Positions 49,806 to 58,378 of a stretch of DNA of 64,000 nucleotides are shown piece after piece. The notes below the pieces were generated by a model, which worked only from the letters and a program-made list of their open reading frames with translations, had not been told where the DNA came from and did not search any database. The position numbers were made by a program, and so were the translations under genes. The number at the start of each line of letters is the position of its first letter. Position 1 is the first letter of the stretch. This DNA comes from an uncultured Clostridia bacterium. Its GTDB lineage: Bacteria > Bacillota > Clostridia > Saccharofermentanales > Saccharofermentanaceae. The stretch covers positions 36,023-100,022 of the forward strand of contig CAMZBB010000001.1 of NCBI GenBank assembly GCA_947304405.1. Direction: 5' to 3'.

Positions 49806-51068
49806 TTATCTGATCCTTCTTACCATAAAAACATCTTTCAGCTTGCTGACGGCTACACATTTAACGCCGGTCTTGACTCCGGACGCATGGACCATCTCGC
49901 CGTTTCCGACGTATAATCCGACGTGATCCGCCTTCCCGTTATGGTCGTGGTCGAAATATATAATGTCGCCGACCTGCATGCTGTTGAAACTGACCCTTGT
50001 ACCATACTTGGTCTGCATGTTAGCGCCATGCGGGAGCTTGATATTGTAATAAGTCTTGTAGCAGTACATGGTGAATCCCGAACAGTCAAAGCCTGACGGA
50101 GAAGCTCCTCCGGATACATATCTGCATCCGACAAAGCTCCTGATAAATTTTGCAAATCCGCCGGACTTATCGCCTCTCTTAACAGTAGTCTTCGGCTTAG
50201 GTGTAGGAGTATTCTTTTTCGCGGAAGGAGCCTTGCTCGAAGTAAGCGAGGCCAATATGTACCAGCCCTTCTCGGACTTATACCAACCGTTGCTGGTCTT
50301 ACCCACTACCTTGATCGCAGTTCCGGATTTGACTGTCGTTACCTTGGAATATGAAATGCCGGGGCCGCTGCGCGTGTTAACGGTGCTCAACGCGTAAACG
50401 GTCTTTTTCTCTGATTTCAGTGTTATCTTCGGCTTCGGCTTCGGCTTGGGTGTCGGATCCTTCTTTTTCTTCGGCTTCGGCTTGGGTGTCGGAGTCGGAG
50501 AAGGAGTCGGCGTGGCAATTTTAGATGCGGAGATCTCAGATGAAAGCACATAGCCTTTCAAACCGCTGCCAAGTCTGACATATGACCACTCGTCCGTAAA
50601 AGAGATCCTGATAAATCTCGCGCCCTTGCTAACGTTGGCGATCACTTTTGATGAAGTATCAGCCTTGGAATATACCTTTGCTGTACCCTTTACCCAGACA
50701 GAATTACCGTCGTAGTTCTCCTTGTCCTCATCGTCTTGTTCGTCTTTCCTTAAATTGTCGGCGATCTCCTCGTAATCGGCGGGGGCCACGATGGTGTAGT
50801 TGTCAAGACTGAAGAACTCAGAGTTATATATACGGGCAGCCTCTGCTTCCTCCTCGGTATCAGCTTCCTCTGCGAGGCGGTCGGCTTCTTCCTGCTTTGC
50901 GATCACATCGGCGTTCAGATATCTTCCGGCCACGCTGACATAAACAAGCGACGGACTCTGAAGATTGATCTTCTCATCTTCAGGATTCCGCTCGTCTATG
51001 TTGAGGAAGCCCAGCGTGCATGTCGCGCTGAGAACTCCGCATAAGAATTTGGCGAAAGACCTAGACAA
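49806..51068 (-). CDS. SH3-NlpC/P60 cell-wall hydrolase (paralogue 2)
   Basis: The 420-residue paralogue has the same order: signal peptide, the conserved LQSPSLVYVSVAGRYLNADV stretch, an acidic region, SH3, a long Lys/Pro/Thr spacer (TPSPTPTPKPKPKKK), a second SH3 (VNTRSGPGISYSK) and NlpC/P60 with FDCSGF and FDHDHNGKADHVGLY. I start at the TTG at 51068 because GGAGG lies 7 bp upstream; the TTG at 51074 is only 1 bp from it. It is the upstream member of a two-gene unit with paralogue 1. Confidence 0.88.
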   Translation of the reverse strand: MSRSFAKFLCGVLSATCTLGFLNIDERNPEDEKINLQSPSLVYVSVAGRYLNADVIAKQEEADRLAEEADTEEEAEAARIYNSEFFSLDNYTIVAPADYEEIADNLRKDEQDDEDKENYDGNSVWVKGTAKVYSKADTSSKVIANVSKGARFIRISFTDEWSYVRLGSGLKGYVLSSEISASKIATPTPSPTPTPKPKPKKKKDPTPKPKPKPKITLKSEKKTVYALSTVNTRSGPGISYSKVTTVKSGTAIKVVGKTSNGWYKSEKGWYILASLTSSKAPSAKKNTPTPKPKTTVKRGDKSGGFAKFIRSFVGCRYVSGGASPSGFDCSGFTMYCYKTYYNIKLPHGANMQTKYGTRVSFNSMQVGDIIYFDHDHNGKADHVGLYVGNGEMVHASGVKTGVKCVAVSKLKDVFMVRRIR

Positions 51069-51178
51069 ATCCAAACCTCCGTTAATCAGACATAGTCGAT
51101 TTTATTTTAGCATTTGAGTTTTGGATTTTACCGTAAAAGTGAGGCATATAAGGGTTTTGTAACCTTTTTGACATTAAA

Positions 51179-51200
51179 ATGCCTCAATTTCAAGGCATCT
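51179..51200 (-). terminator. weak terminator-like hairpin after the DUF362 gene
   Basis: On the minus strand AGATGCCT pairs with AGGCATTT (one G-T wobble) around an eight-base loop, then TTAATG. It could end the DUF362 transcript before the hydrolase genes. Confidence 0.4.
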
Positions 51201-51250
51201 CAAAGAATAGATGCGCAGGAAATCAATAAAACAAGAGGTTTAAGCCGGGT

Positions 51251-52375
51251 TTATTTCATCCTCACCAATTCGTAATCACGCGTTCCTATTCCGATCTTCT
51301 CGGCATGCATGAGAGTCTCGGCCCAGGAAACGTTGGGATTGCTGTTATGCCAGTGATCACCGTGATCGTGGAAATCCGGCCTTGCCATATTGTCGCCGAG
51401 CTGGCTGTTCCTTATAGGTTCGGCTTGAGAACAAAGATCCACGCACGCCTGATCCAAAGCGACCGGATCAAACGAAGCGAGCATTCCGATATCAGGCAGG
51501 ATCGGCGCGTCATTCTCGCCATGGCAATCGCAGTTGGGTGAGACATCAGTGATCAGACTTATATGGAAGTTAGTCCTGCCGCTGATCACTGCCGCGGTGT
51601 ACTCGGCCATCTTGCATCCCAATATCGATGCGGCATTCCAATTGTCATTCTCGATGGCGTCAAAAGCGCAAGCTCCGATGCAACGTCCGCAGCCCTTACA
51701 CTTATCAGGATCGATCCATGCTTTGCCTTCTTCATAGTAGATCGCATCAGAACCGCACTCTTTAGAGCACCTTCTGCAGCCTCTGCACCTGTCGTAGATC
51801 ACATGCGGATGACCGCTCTGATGCTGCTGCATCTTGCCGGCGCGAGACCCGCATCCCATTCCGATATTTTTGATCGTTCCTCCGAATCCTGCCTGCTCGT
51901 GGCCTTTGAAGTGCGTCAGCGAAACAAATATATCCGCATCCATCACGGCACGGCCGATATAAGCCTCTTTGCAGTACTCGCCGTTCGGCACCGGAACGAT
52001 TATGTCATCAGTTCCGCGGAGTCCGTCTGCAATGATTATCTGGCAGCCGGTAGTAACGGTATTAAACCCGTTGATATTGGCACAATCCATGTGTTCCAAT
52101 GCGTGCTTGCGGCTTCCGGGATATAGAGTGTTGCAGTCCGTAAGGAACGGCATTCCGCCTTTTTCCTTTATCACATCCGCCACCGCCTTAGCGTAATTAG
52201 GCCTGAGGTATGCAAGATTCCCTAACTCACCGAAATGCATCTTGATGGCAACGAACTTGCCTTCAAAGTCAATGGAATCAATGCCAGCAAGCTTTATCAA
52301 CTTTTGAAGCTTAACGGTAAGGGGCGTCCCCAGGCCGGTCCTAAAGTCCGTAAAATACACCTTTGACTTTTCCAT
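51251..52375 (-). CDS. DUF362 protein with two [4Fe-4S] clusters
   Basis: The 374 residues have the DUF362 fold (MHFGELGNLAYLRPNYAKAV, TDCNTLYPGSRKHALEH) with a ferredoxin insert carrying CRGCRRCSKECG and CKGCGRCIGACAF. A His- and Cys-containing loop (NCDCHGENDAP) follows. DUF362 proteins are widespread in anaerobes and their reaction is not established; electron transfer is implied by the clusters. Family members are about this length. It appears to be a single-gene unit. Confidence 0.85.
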   Translation of the reverse strand: MEKSKVYFTDFRTGLGTPLTVKLQKLIKLAGIDSIDFEGKFVAIKMHFGELGNLAYLRPNYAKAVADVIKEKGGMPFLTDCNTLYPGSRKHALEHMDCANINGFNTVTTGCQIIIADGLRGTDDIIVPVPNGEYCKEAYIGRAVMDADIFVSLTHFKGHEQAGFGGTIKNIGMGCGSRAGKMQQHQSGHPHVIYDRCRGCRRCSKECGSDAIYYEEGKAWIDPDKCKGCGRCIGACAFDAIENDNWNAASILGCKMAEYTAAVISGRTNFHISLITDVSPNCDCHGENDAPILPDIGMLASFDPVALDQACVDLCSQAEPIRNSQLGDNMARPDFHDHGDHWHNSNPNVSWAETLMHAEKIGIGTRDYELVRMK

Positions 52376-52672
52376 TGATGCATACCCCGCTTTCAGATAT
52401 TTCTGTTAGTGTAACATATACATCTTTTTGCATATTTATGCTTTACGACATCTATATTGAAAATCGAATCGGGTTTTACGGCCGTCTCCTGCAGAGTGTT
52501 ACCTAAAAGTGTAACTGTTTTGCTCATTTTCCTGATACGCTTCAGCAAATCCCAGTCAATTTGCATTTATGTGTCAGTATTTTAGCTCTTTCGCTGACAC
52601 TTTTAGGGAACATAATAAAAGGCCTGCGATTCTCATTTTACGCACAGAGTTTTATGCAGTCCATTTTTCAGG
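52376..52672. other. non-coding gap with an inverted repeat
   Basis: This gap of about 300 bp lies upstream of the DUF362 gene and downstream of the XRE regulator. It holds an 11-bp inverted repeat (see next entry) and no convincing reading frame or RNA family. Confidence 0.5.
52502..52607. repeat. inverted repeat flanking about 84 bp
   Basis: CCTAAAAGTGT (52502-52512) is repeated inverted as ACACTTTTAGG (52597-52607). Just inside the right copy GTGTCAG and CTGACAC form a small hairpin. It could be the ends of a degenerate miniature element, but no target-site duplication was found. Confidence 0.35.
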
Positions 52673-53182
52673 TTACTTATTCTTTCCGATCAGCCTCATC
52701 TTGAAATCTCTGATATTCTTTGCATATTTGCTTGTCATGACCGCTCCGACCACTGTCATGCCGAATCCTGTTCCCATGCTCATTCCCTGGATGAGATACA
52801 AGAGATGACCGTCAATCACGTCAATAAACTGTACCACCATCAGAATGGCCATAAACATCGCTGCCACAACAAATACCACATGCAGTCTCTTCACAACAAC
52901 CGCCTTCTCTTCGTTTGAAAATTCCGCAACCTTCAAAACGGTTTCCTTCATTTCTTCGTCCATGTGATTTTCCTTTCTTTCTCCGTCCAGGATCTCACGA
53001 AGATCCACCTCATAGAAATCGGAAATATCAATCAGGATGTCCATGTCGGGCATATTGGATCCTGTCTCCCATCTCGAAACGGTCCTTCTGGAGACTCCCA
53101 TTTTGTCTGCGAGTTCTTCCTGAGTGATATTTTTCTCTTTTCTCAGTTCCTTAAGAAATGCTCCGATTTTCACAAGATCCAT
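52673..53182 (-). CDS. XRE-family regulator with C-terminal membrane segments
   Basis: Residues 8-60 are an XRE helix-turn-helix (ELRKEKNITQEELADKMGVS then RTVSRWETGSNMPD). After a charged linker two membrane helices follow (about 103-120 and 127-150). Membrane-anchored regulators of this form are common in Clostridia and usually control neighbouring genes. Its ATG lies inside the end of the upstream small membrane protein gene (32-bp overlap), so the two are coupled. Confidence 0.85.
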   Translation of the reverse strand: MDLVKIGAFLKELRKEKNITQEELADKMGVSRRTVSRWETGSNMPDMDILIDISDFYEVDLREILDGERKENHMDEEMKETVLKVAEFSNEEKAVVVKRLHVVFVVAAMFMAILMVVQFIDVIDGHLLYLIQGMSMGTGFGMTVVGAVMTSKYAKNIRDFKMRLIGKNK

Positions 53183-53375
53183 CTTTTAAAACTCTCTTTC
53201 TATTGTAAATGCACCCGAATATATTAGCAGATGCTGATAATCCAAGGCTGATCGCCAGATAAGGCGTAACCTTGTCCGTCACCATCGAAATGATGACAAA
53301 GACGATAGCAGCCAAGCCCATCAGTGCCATGATAACACGGACTGCGAATAATATTGCTTTTTCGTTTTTTCTCAT
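53151..53375 (-). CDS. small two-helix membrane protein
   Basis: The 74-residue protein starts at an ATG at 53375 behind GGAGG (7 bp). It has a basic N-terminus, two hydrophobic segments (about 8-27 and 32-50) and a basic Cys-containing tail. No family is recognised. It overlaps the XRE regulator by 32 bp and is presumably its partner. Confidence 0.65.
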   Translation of the reverse strand: MRKNEKAILFAVRVIMALMGLAAIVFVIISMVTDKVTPYLAISLGLSASANIFGCIYNRKRVLKDGSCENRSIS

Positions 53376-53529
53376 TTTTTGTCCTCCAAACTCTCCGCGT
53401 TCACGGTTTTCGCGTGACCTGATTGATGTCCACATGGTAGGCTCAGCCGGATCGTTTTTAAAGGACACAAAACGAGCAAACGCCCTGTTTTGCTGAATGA
53501 GACACAGTATGTCCCGCGGGATTAATTGT

Positions 53530-53907
53530 TCAATACTCGCTGAAAAATTCGAGCTGTTCGCCGAGAGGGCCGAAACAGAAAGCCATTCTGATCTTATATT
53601 CGGGGGCGGAATCGATTACCTTATCGCCCGGCTCGACAAAGACCTCATAACCGGCGCTTTTGACTTTTCGAACGGTCTCATCGACATCATCCGTGAGCAG
53701 AGCCAGATGGCGGATAGCGCCGAGTCGGTGTTCTCCGTCAGCATTGGTAAAAATCTCGATAAAACCGTTGCCTGTGTCGATCATCAAGCCGTCAGACCAA
53801 GTGCGGCAGATCTTAAGTCCCAAAATGTCTATGTAAAACTCTTTAACTCTGCGGAGCTCATCTTCAGTTCCGCATTTCATGGATATGTGATGAATTCCTT
53901 GGATCAT
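53530..53907 (-). CDS. VOC-family (glyoxalase-like) protein
   Basis: The 125 residues show the paired beta-alpha-beta-beta-beta modules of the VOC fold: GIHHISMKC, then GFIEIF, then IRHLALLTDDVDETV and EQLEFF, giving the usual His/Glu/His/Glu metal-site positions. The family includes lactoylglutathione lyases, dioxygenases and resistance proteins; the substrate is unknown. It starts 8 bp after the stop of the third hydrolase gene and may be cotranscribed with it. Confidence 0.82.
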   Translation of the reverse strand: MIQGIHHISMKCGTEDELRRVKEFYIDILGLKICRTWSDGLMIDTGNGFIEIFTNADGEHRLGAIRHLALLTDDVDETVRKVKSAGYEVFVEPGDKVIDSAPEYKIRMAFCFGPLGEQLEFFSEY

Positions 53908-53914
53908 AATGACG

Positions 53915-54916
53915 TCAGAGTATCCTTCTGACCATCAGAAAATCTTTTACGTTCTTAACGCTTACACAGATTACGCCCACACCGACACCGGAAGCGTGGA
54001 CCATCTGGCCGCCTCCGACATAAAGACCGACGTGATCTGCTTTTCCGTTATGGTCATGGTCAACAAAGATAATATCTCCGACTCTCATGCTGCTCTTACT
54101 GACTCTTCTTCCGTAAGAACTCTGCATGTTTGAACCGTGCGGAAGCCTGATTCCGTAATAAGCCCTGTAGCAGTACATAGTAAAACCGGAACAATCGAAA
54201 CCCGAAGGAGACGAACCTCCCGGACGGTATTTACAACCGACGAAACGCCTGATAAAGCTGCCGAAGCCACCCGATTTCTTTGATCCGGACTTTGATGTGG
54301 ATTTCTTGGACGTATTCGAACTGTAATGCCTTGAAGGCTTGGGAGTAGGTGTAGGCAGATTGACCTTTTTGGAAGAGATGCTCTTTGTAAGGACGTATCC
54401 CTTCTTGCTATTTGAGAACCTGATATAAGACCATTCTCCCGAAAATGAGATCCTTATCGCCTTTGAAGCTTTCTTTAACTGGCCGACAACCTTTGAAGAG
54501 GTGCTGGGATTCTCGTAAACCTTGACACTGCCGCTCTTGGCCCAAACGAACTTGCCGTCATAGCTCTCCTGGTCTTCATCTTCGCCGTCTTCCCCGCGGA
54601 GCTTGTCGGCGATCTCCTCATAATCGGCAGGAGCAACTATCGTGTAATCTTCAAGATCGATAGAGTTTGAAATACCGTCTTTTACAGAATCGGTAAACCT
54701 CTCGCTGTCAGCCTCTTCCGCCTCGCGTTCATCTTCATCGTCATCGGGAACAACAGCCGCATTCAAGTAGCGGTTGTCCATGCTGGCATAGATAAGCGAC
54801 GGACACTGGAGGTCAACGCTATCAGCGTCAAGATCACGGACATTTATGTTAAGAGTGGCCAGTGTAAAAGCGGCACTGACAACACAACAAATCGTTCTGA
54901 CAATCTTTCTGGACAA
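53915..54916 (-). CDS. SH3-NlpC/P60 cell-wall hydrolase (paralogue 3)
   Basis: The 333-residue paralogue has the signal peptide, the shared LQCPSLIYASMDNRYLNAAV stretch, an acidic region, one SH3 domain (about 120-180), a short Pro/Ser/Lys spacer and NlpC/P60 with FDCSGF and VDHDHNGKADHVGLY. It lacks the second SH3 domain present in paralogues 1 and 2. It starts at the TTG at 54916 with GGGAGG 7 bp upstream, and a good promoter lies just before it. The three genes clearly arose by duplication. Confidence 0.88.
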   Translation of the reverse strand: MSRKIVRTICCVVSAAFTLATLNINVRDLDADSVDLQCPSLIYASMDNRYLNAAVVPDDDEDEREAEEADSERFTDSVKDGISNSIDLEDYTIVAPADYEEIADKLRGEDGEDEDQESYDGKFVWAKSGSVKVYENPSTSSKVVGQLKKASKAIRISFSGEWSYIRFSNSKKGYVLTKSISSKKVNLPTPTPKPSRHYSSNTSKKSTSKSGSKKSGGFGSFIRRFVGCKYRPGGSSPSGFDCSGFTMYCYRAYYGIRLPHGSNMQSSYGRRVSKSSMRVGDIIFVDHDHNGKADHVGLYVGGGQMVHASGVGVGVICVSVKNVKDFLMVRRIL

Positions 54917-54951
54917 ATCCGAACCTCCCAAATTTAATCCATAGATTATTG

Positions 54952-54980
54952 ACTATAACATCTATCGCCCTTGTTGGCAA
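54952..54980 (-). promoter_or_regulatory. sigma-A-type promoter for hydrolase paralogue 3
   Basis: TTGCCA (54980-54975) and TATAGT (54957-54952) are 17 bp apart on the minus strand, about 36 bp before the TTG start. Confidence 0.6.
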
Positions 54981-55012
54981 TTAAACTGACACATATCTGA
55001 AATCTTCTTGAC

Positions 55013-55045
55013 ATATTAAAAGCGCCGAAGCCCTGATTTCTTGGG
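55013..55045 (-). terminator. rho-independent terminator after the lipoprotein gene
   Basis: On the minus strand AGCGCCGAA and TTCGGCGCT form the stem, extended by CCC/GGG past one mismatch, followed by TTTAAT. Confidence 0.7.
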
Positions 55046-55080
55046 GTTCGGCGCTAAATATCAATTATCTTTAATGTTGG

Positions 55081-55659
55081 TCAAGTCTTAATTCCGTAAT
55101 TCATTATTGAAATTGAATCGATGGAATTGTCGACAATAATAAATTGTAATTGAGTTTTTCCATATACATAGTTTAAAAAGCCATCATCTTCACTTGTAGG
55201 CTTGCCAAAAGCACTCTTCACCGCATCAATAGTATCTCCTGTTTTGATCTTTCCACCGAGAATAATTGAAGACGTATTGCCATTTGAACTGTCAAAAAAG
55301 ATCGTAATGATCTTATCTTGTGACGTAGTGATCTGTAATCCCCCATATTGATATGTAATTTCGACAGTATCACTAGAACAAGACGTTGCTTGGAATTCTT
55401 GATCCGGCGAGCCTAAAGCCTTACTTACTTCCGAAAATTTCATGCCTACTCTTATATCCGTTCCTTTAACAGTCACGTATAGTTTTTGCGGTTCGGCAGG
55501 ATCAGCTACCGAACTTGTTGCCTCAGTCTCGGTAGTTGTTTGCTTCGTTGTCGTTTCGCTTGGTTGCGCAGATTTGCAGCCGGCTAAAGCGGCACATCCG
55601 ATAATGGAAATCATCGTTATCAATGCCAGAACAGACACAGATCTTCTTTTGCTGATCAT
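55081..55659 (-). CDS. lipoprotein with two BamE-like motifs
   Basis: The 192-residue protein has a signal peptide ending in the lipobox LAGC, a Thr/Ser-rich spacer (about 30-50), and a globular part with two similar segments, IRVGMKFSEVSKALGSPD and KTGDTIDAVKSAFGKPT. The G-x5-V-x3-(L/F)-G-x-P pattern resembles the BamE/SmpA-like fold found duplicated in Gram-positive lipoproteins. I start at the ATG at 55659; an in-frame GTG two codons earlier is too close to the GGAGG. Function unknown. Confidence 0.7.
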   Translation of the reverse strand: MISKRRSVSVLALITMISIIGCAALAGCKSAQPSETTTKQTTTETEATSSVADPAEPQKLYVTVKGTDIRVGMKFSEVSKALGSPDQEFQATSCSSDTVEITYQYGGLQITTSQDKIITIFFDSSNGNTSSIILGGKIKTGDTIDAVKSAFGKPTSEDDGFLNYVYGKTQLQFIIVDNSIDSISIMNYGIKT

Positions 55660-55885
55660 AAACACAAATCCTCCTTAGTTTGTTCTAGAATTTAGTCTAT
55701 TACATACATTTCTCAGTTCCATTAACACCGTTTTATATAAATGTGAACATTACGCAGTCTCTTTTCCGCGCAACCAGCTCAATGAAAAGCCCTTTGTTTG
55801 CTGACTTCCGGACAAAGAAAGAGCAGAAAAACCCGGTGAGTGGTAAAATCCTAATGCCTAAACATGCGTAATGGAGACAGACAAG

Positions 55886-57244
55886 ATGAGTTTTATGAAA
55901 GCCAAAGTAATTTCGTTCCTTTTGATCCTTGCATTTTCACTGCAGTTCACCGGCTGCCTCGGGATCGACAACGGCATTCCTTACAAGCCGGATTACACCC
56001 TTACATCACTCACAAACTCCGTCCGCAATTTAAAGAAGGACGAGTTCCTGAATATTCTCATGATCGATAAAGGTTCCTCTGTCTACAAGGAATATGACAA
56101 GCTCCTTGACCTCGACTCCTACACCTCCGACGCCGCCAAATGCTATAAGGCCGTAGCTTCCGGCATCGAAATCAAATATGACGAGTCCTCCGTTGAATCA
56201 GACTCTGATATCATCAAGATCAAGGTAACCTTCCTGATCCCCGCCTGGAAAGATCTCTTCGATGATGATTCCTTAACAGGCCACCATGCCCTCATCGAGA
56301 AACTCGAAAAAGCCGAAAAGAACAAGACCGAAATGACCCTCAGGCTTATCAAAACAAAGGACGGCTACAAGATAAAGAATCACGAAGCCCTCATGGAGAT
56401 CTTTGACTTCATAGGCAAAGATATCAAGGCCGTTATTAAGGCTTCAGCTCCCACCACCGCTGCAGAATCGACCGAACCCACCGAGTCTTCCAATCACCCG
56501 ACCGAGCCTTCGGAGTCCTCTTCCGAGACAAATGAGCCTAAGCCGACGTCCGGTGGAAACGCCAAAGAAGGCAACGTCGCACAGGCTTATGCCGGCTACG
56601 CAAAGCTCCTCCAGAGAAACAAGGAAGGCATCGAGTGGTACCAGAAGAACGTAAACTCCAATGCTTGCGGCCTCGTTGACATAACAGGAGACGATATCCC
56701 GGATCTGTACTTCTTTACTAAAAACGCTTCTGAAAGCACCCATGTTGCTTTATATGTTTATTCTTACGATCCCGACATGCAAAAGACTTCATTGATCCTT
56801 CTTGAGACCCTGACCGATGCCGAAAGCAATATCACCGAGTTCTTCGTGCTCAGAACCAAGGCCGGTCAGATCATCTCATACAAGGGCTATCTTGATGAAA
56901 GCGGCTCCATCACGGAGTATGGCATCTATTCAAGCAAGGGCACAGGCCATTTCATGGAATACACAGGCAAAATGTTCCTGACTCTCGGTCCCGAAGTCAA
57001 AGATAAAAACGGCAACGACCTTCAGCTCAAGGTCTGCACTGTCTCAGGAGTAGATAAGTACACCAATTCCACAAGTGTCGAGATCGACGAGTTCCGCCGC
57101 ATAGAGAAATCTCTCCTCTGCGACAACGATTCGATCTTCTCCGCCAGATATCAGACGAGCTTCAACTCTGTGCCTTATCAGCTCATCGGAGGCACGAAGT
57201 CATCAGGCATCTCCTACGACGACCTGCTCAAAAAGCTTGCTTGA
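55886..57244 (+). CDS. hypothetical lipoprotein with Pro/Ser/Thr/Glu linker and C-terminal FG-GAP-like segment
   Basis: No family is recognised for the whole protein (452 aa from the ATG at 55886, GGAG 9 bp upstream). The signal peptide ends in FTGC. A first domain (about 25-185) rich in Lys and Asp is followed by a Thr/Glu/Ser/Pro linker (about 190-230) and a C-terminal domain that opens with GLVDITGDDIPDLYFF, the pattern seen in VCBS/FG-GAP-type surface proteins. Codon use is GC-richer than in the genes downstream. Confidence 0.65.
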   Translation: MSFMKAKVISFLLILAFSLQFTGCLGIDNGIPYKPDYTLTSLTNSVRNLKKDEFLNILMIDKGSSVYKEYDKLLDLDSYTSDAAKCYKAVASGIEIKYDESSVESDSDIIKIKVTFLIPAWKDLFDDDSLTGHHALIEKLEKAEKNKTEMTLRLIKTKDGYKIKNHEALMEIFDFIGKDIKAVIKASAPTTAAESTEPTESSNHPTEPSESSSETNEPKPTSGGNAKEGNVAQAYAGYAKLLQRNKEGIEWYQKNVNSNACGLVDITGDDIPDLYFFTKNASESTHVALYVYSYDPDMQKTSLILLETLTDAESNITEFFVLRTKAGQIISYKGYLDESGSITEYGIYSSKGTGHFMEYTGKMFLTLGPEVKDKNGNDLQLKVCTVSGVDKYTNSTSVEIDEFRRIEKSLLCDNDSIFSARYQTSFNSVPYQLIGGTKSSGISYDDLLKKLA

Positions 57245-57431
57245 GAATTAATCTTTCGCGATCAATAGTTTTCTTTGACTCCGGAGCTGCCAGAAGCCAA
57301 AAAATATGCATGTTACCAATGTGGTGCGTCAAAAACCGCAGGTGGTGCTTGTTTTTATCGTGGAAAATGACACACTGAAGACAGTAAGTCGATGCGAAAT
57401 GATTTCATGGTCATTGAATGGGGTGAAGCTT

Positions 57432-57824
57432 ATGTTTAACGAAAGCGAAAATAAGAATCCGTTTTTCTTACCGGCGTTGATCATGACATTTTTCCCGAAC
57501 CTGTTTTTTATCTTTCATTTTGACCCCGGTTATCTGATCTTATTGGTCATTCCGACTGTAACTATAATTCTTTCGCTTGCCGGATTAGTTACCGCAATAA
57601 ATAAGCAAAAGCGCTTCATAGGTTGTTTTCTCTGTCTCGTCTTATCTATCATTCAAGTTATATTTTTCTATAAATACATGTCATTCAACATACATCATGA
57701 GTGCCCGACGATAATGACTCACAGCCTCAGTCCCGAAGAGAGCGCTTCAATAGAAAGCATCAACGAAGAGATAGACCGTGCTGTGAACGGTGACACTATC
57801 ATAAGGACTACAAAATTCCCCTAA
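57432..57824 (+). CDS. small hypothetical membrane protein
   Basis: The 130 residues contain three hydrophobic segments (about 10-28, 31-55 and 62-82) followed by an acidic C-terminal tail of about 45 residues. GGGGTG precedes the ATG at 57432; an upstream extension would be Cys/Lys-rich and lacks a ribosome-binding site. No family is recognised. The gene is convergent with the next, 5 bp away. Confidence 0.55.
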   Translation: MFNESENKNPFFLPALIMTFFPNLFFIFHFDPGYLILLVIPTVTIILSLAGLVTAINKQKRFIGCFLCLVLSIIQVIFFYKYMSFNIHHECPTIMTHSLSPEESASIESINEEIDRAVNGDTIIRTTKFP

Positions 57825-57829
57825 AGCCG

Positions 57830-58279
57830 CTAAATATCTATCTTTTCCATTGATTTTTGACCGGTATGCTTTTCACCCAGAAGATTTGCCCAATTCTCCG
57901 CATAGAAAGAAAAGTATGACTTGCCAGGTTTCTTTACCAATCCCCAAATAACGCTCGGCAAACCGACTACGAGAAAATACAATGGTCCCAGAATCAGAGA
58001 CTGATAAGTGTGCCCAAACTCGTGAACCAACAGCCTGCTTTTTATCTCATCATCGCTGAGATGATATTTTTCAGAATTATAAAACCGTGCTTGGGGAGGA
58101 ATAAATATGAACAAACCCAAAGATATTCCAAACGGTTTGTTCCAAAATGTTGCGACTGCCCCGTTATACCAGGCATGTCTGCTACCGGCACTTGTCAAAA
58201 ACATGACAAACCCGGCAACAGTCTGGATAATGCCCCATGTGCATTGTAAAAAGATGTACGGTATATATTTCAGTTTCAA
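57830..58279 (-). CDS. small membrane protein with HExxH motif
   Basis: The 149 residues have hydrophobic segments at about 8-30, 50-62 and 93-116 and the metal-binding motif HEFGH at residues 86-90, followed by TYQS and, 38 residues later, a Glu in AENWA (Glu128) that could be the third zinc ligand. The pattern HE-x-GH-T-x-QS with downstream GLPS matches a family of uncharacterised putative membrane zinc proteins. The start appears to be TTG and is uncertain. Confidence 0.6.
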   Translation of the reverse strand: MKLKYIPYIFLQCTWGIIQTVAGFVMFLTSAGSRHAWYNGAVATFWNKPFGISLGLFIFIPPQARFYNSEKYHLSDDEIKSRLLVHEFGHTYQSLILGPLYFLVVGLPSVIWGLVKKPGKSYFSFYAENWANLLGEKHTGQKSMEKIDI

Positions 58280-58378
58280 TTATCCATCACAATATTAAAA
58301 AGTTTACCGTCTAAGGCAACTGCCTCTGTCCTCATTATTATATCATCGCAACAAATCCGATCCCGTGATTTCTCGCAT

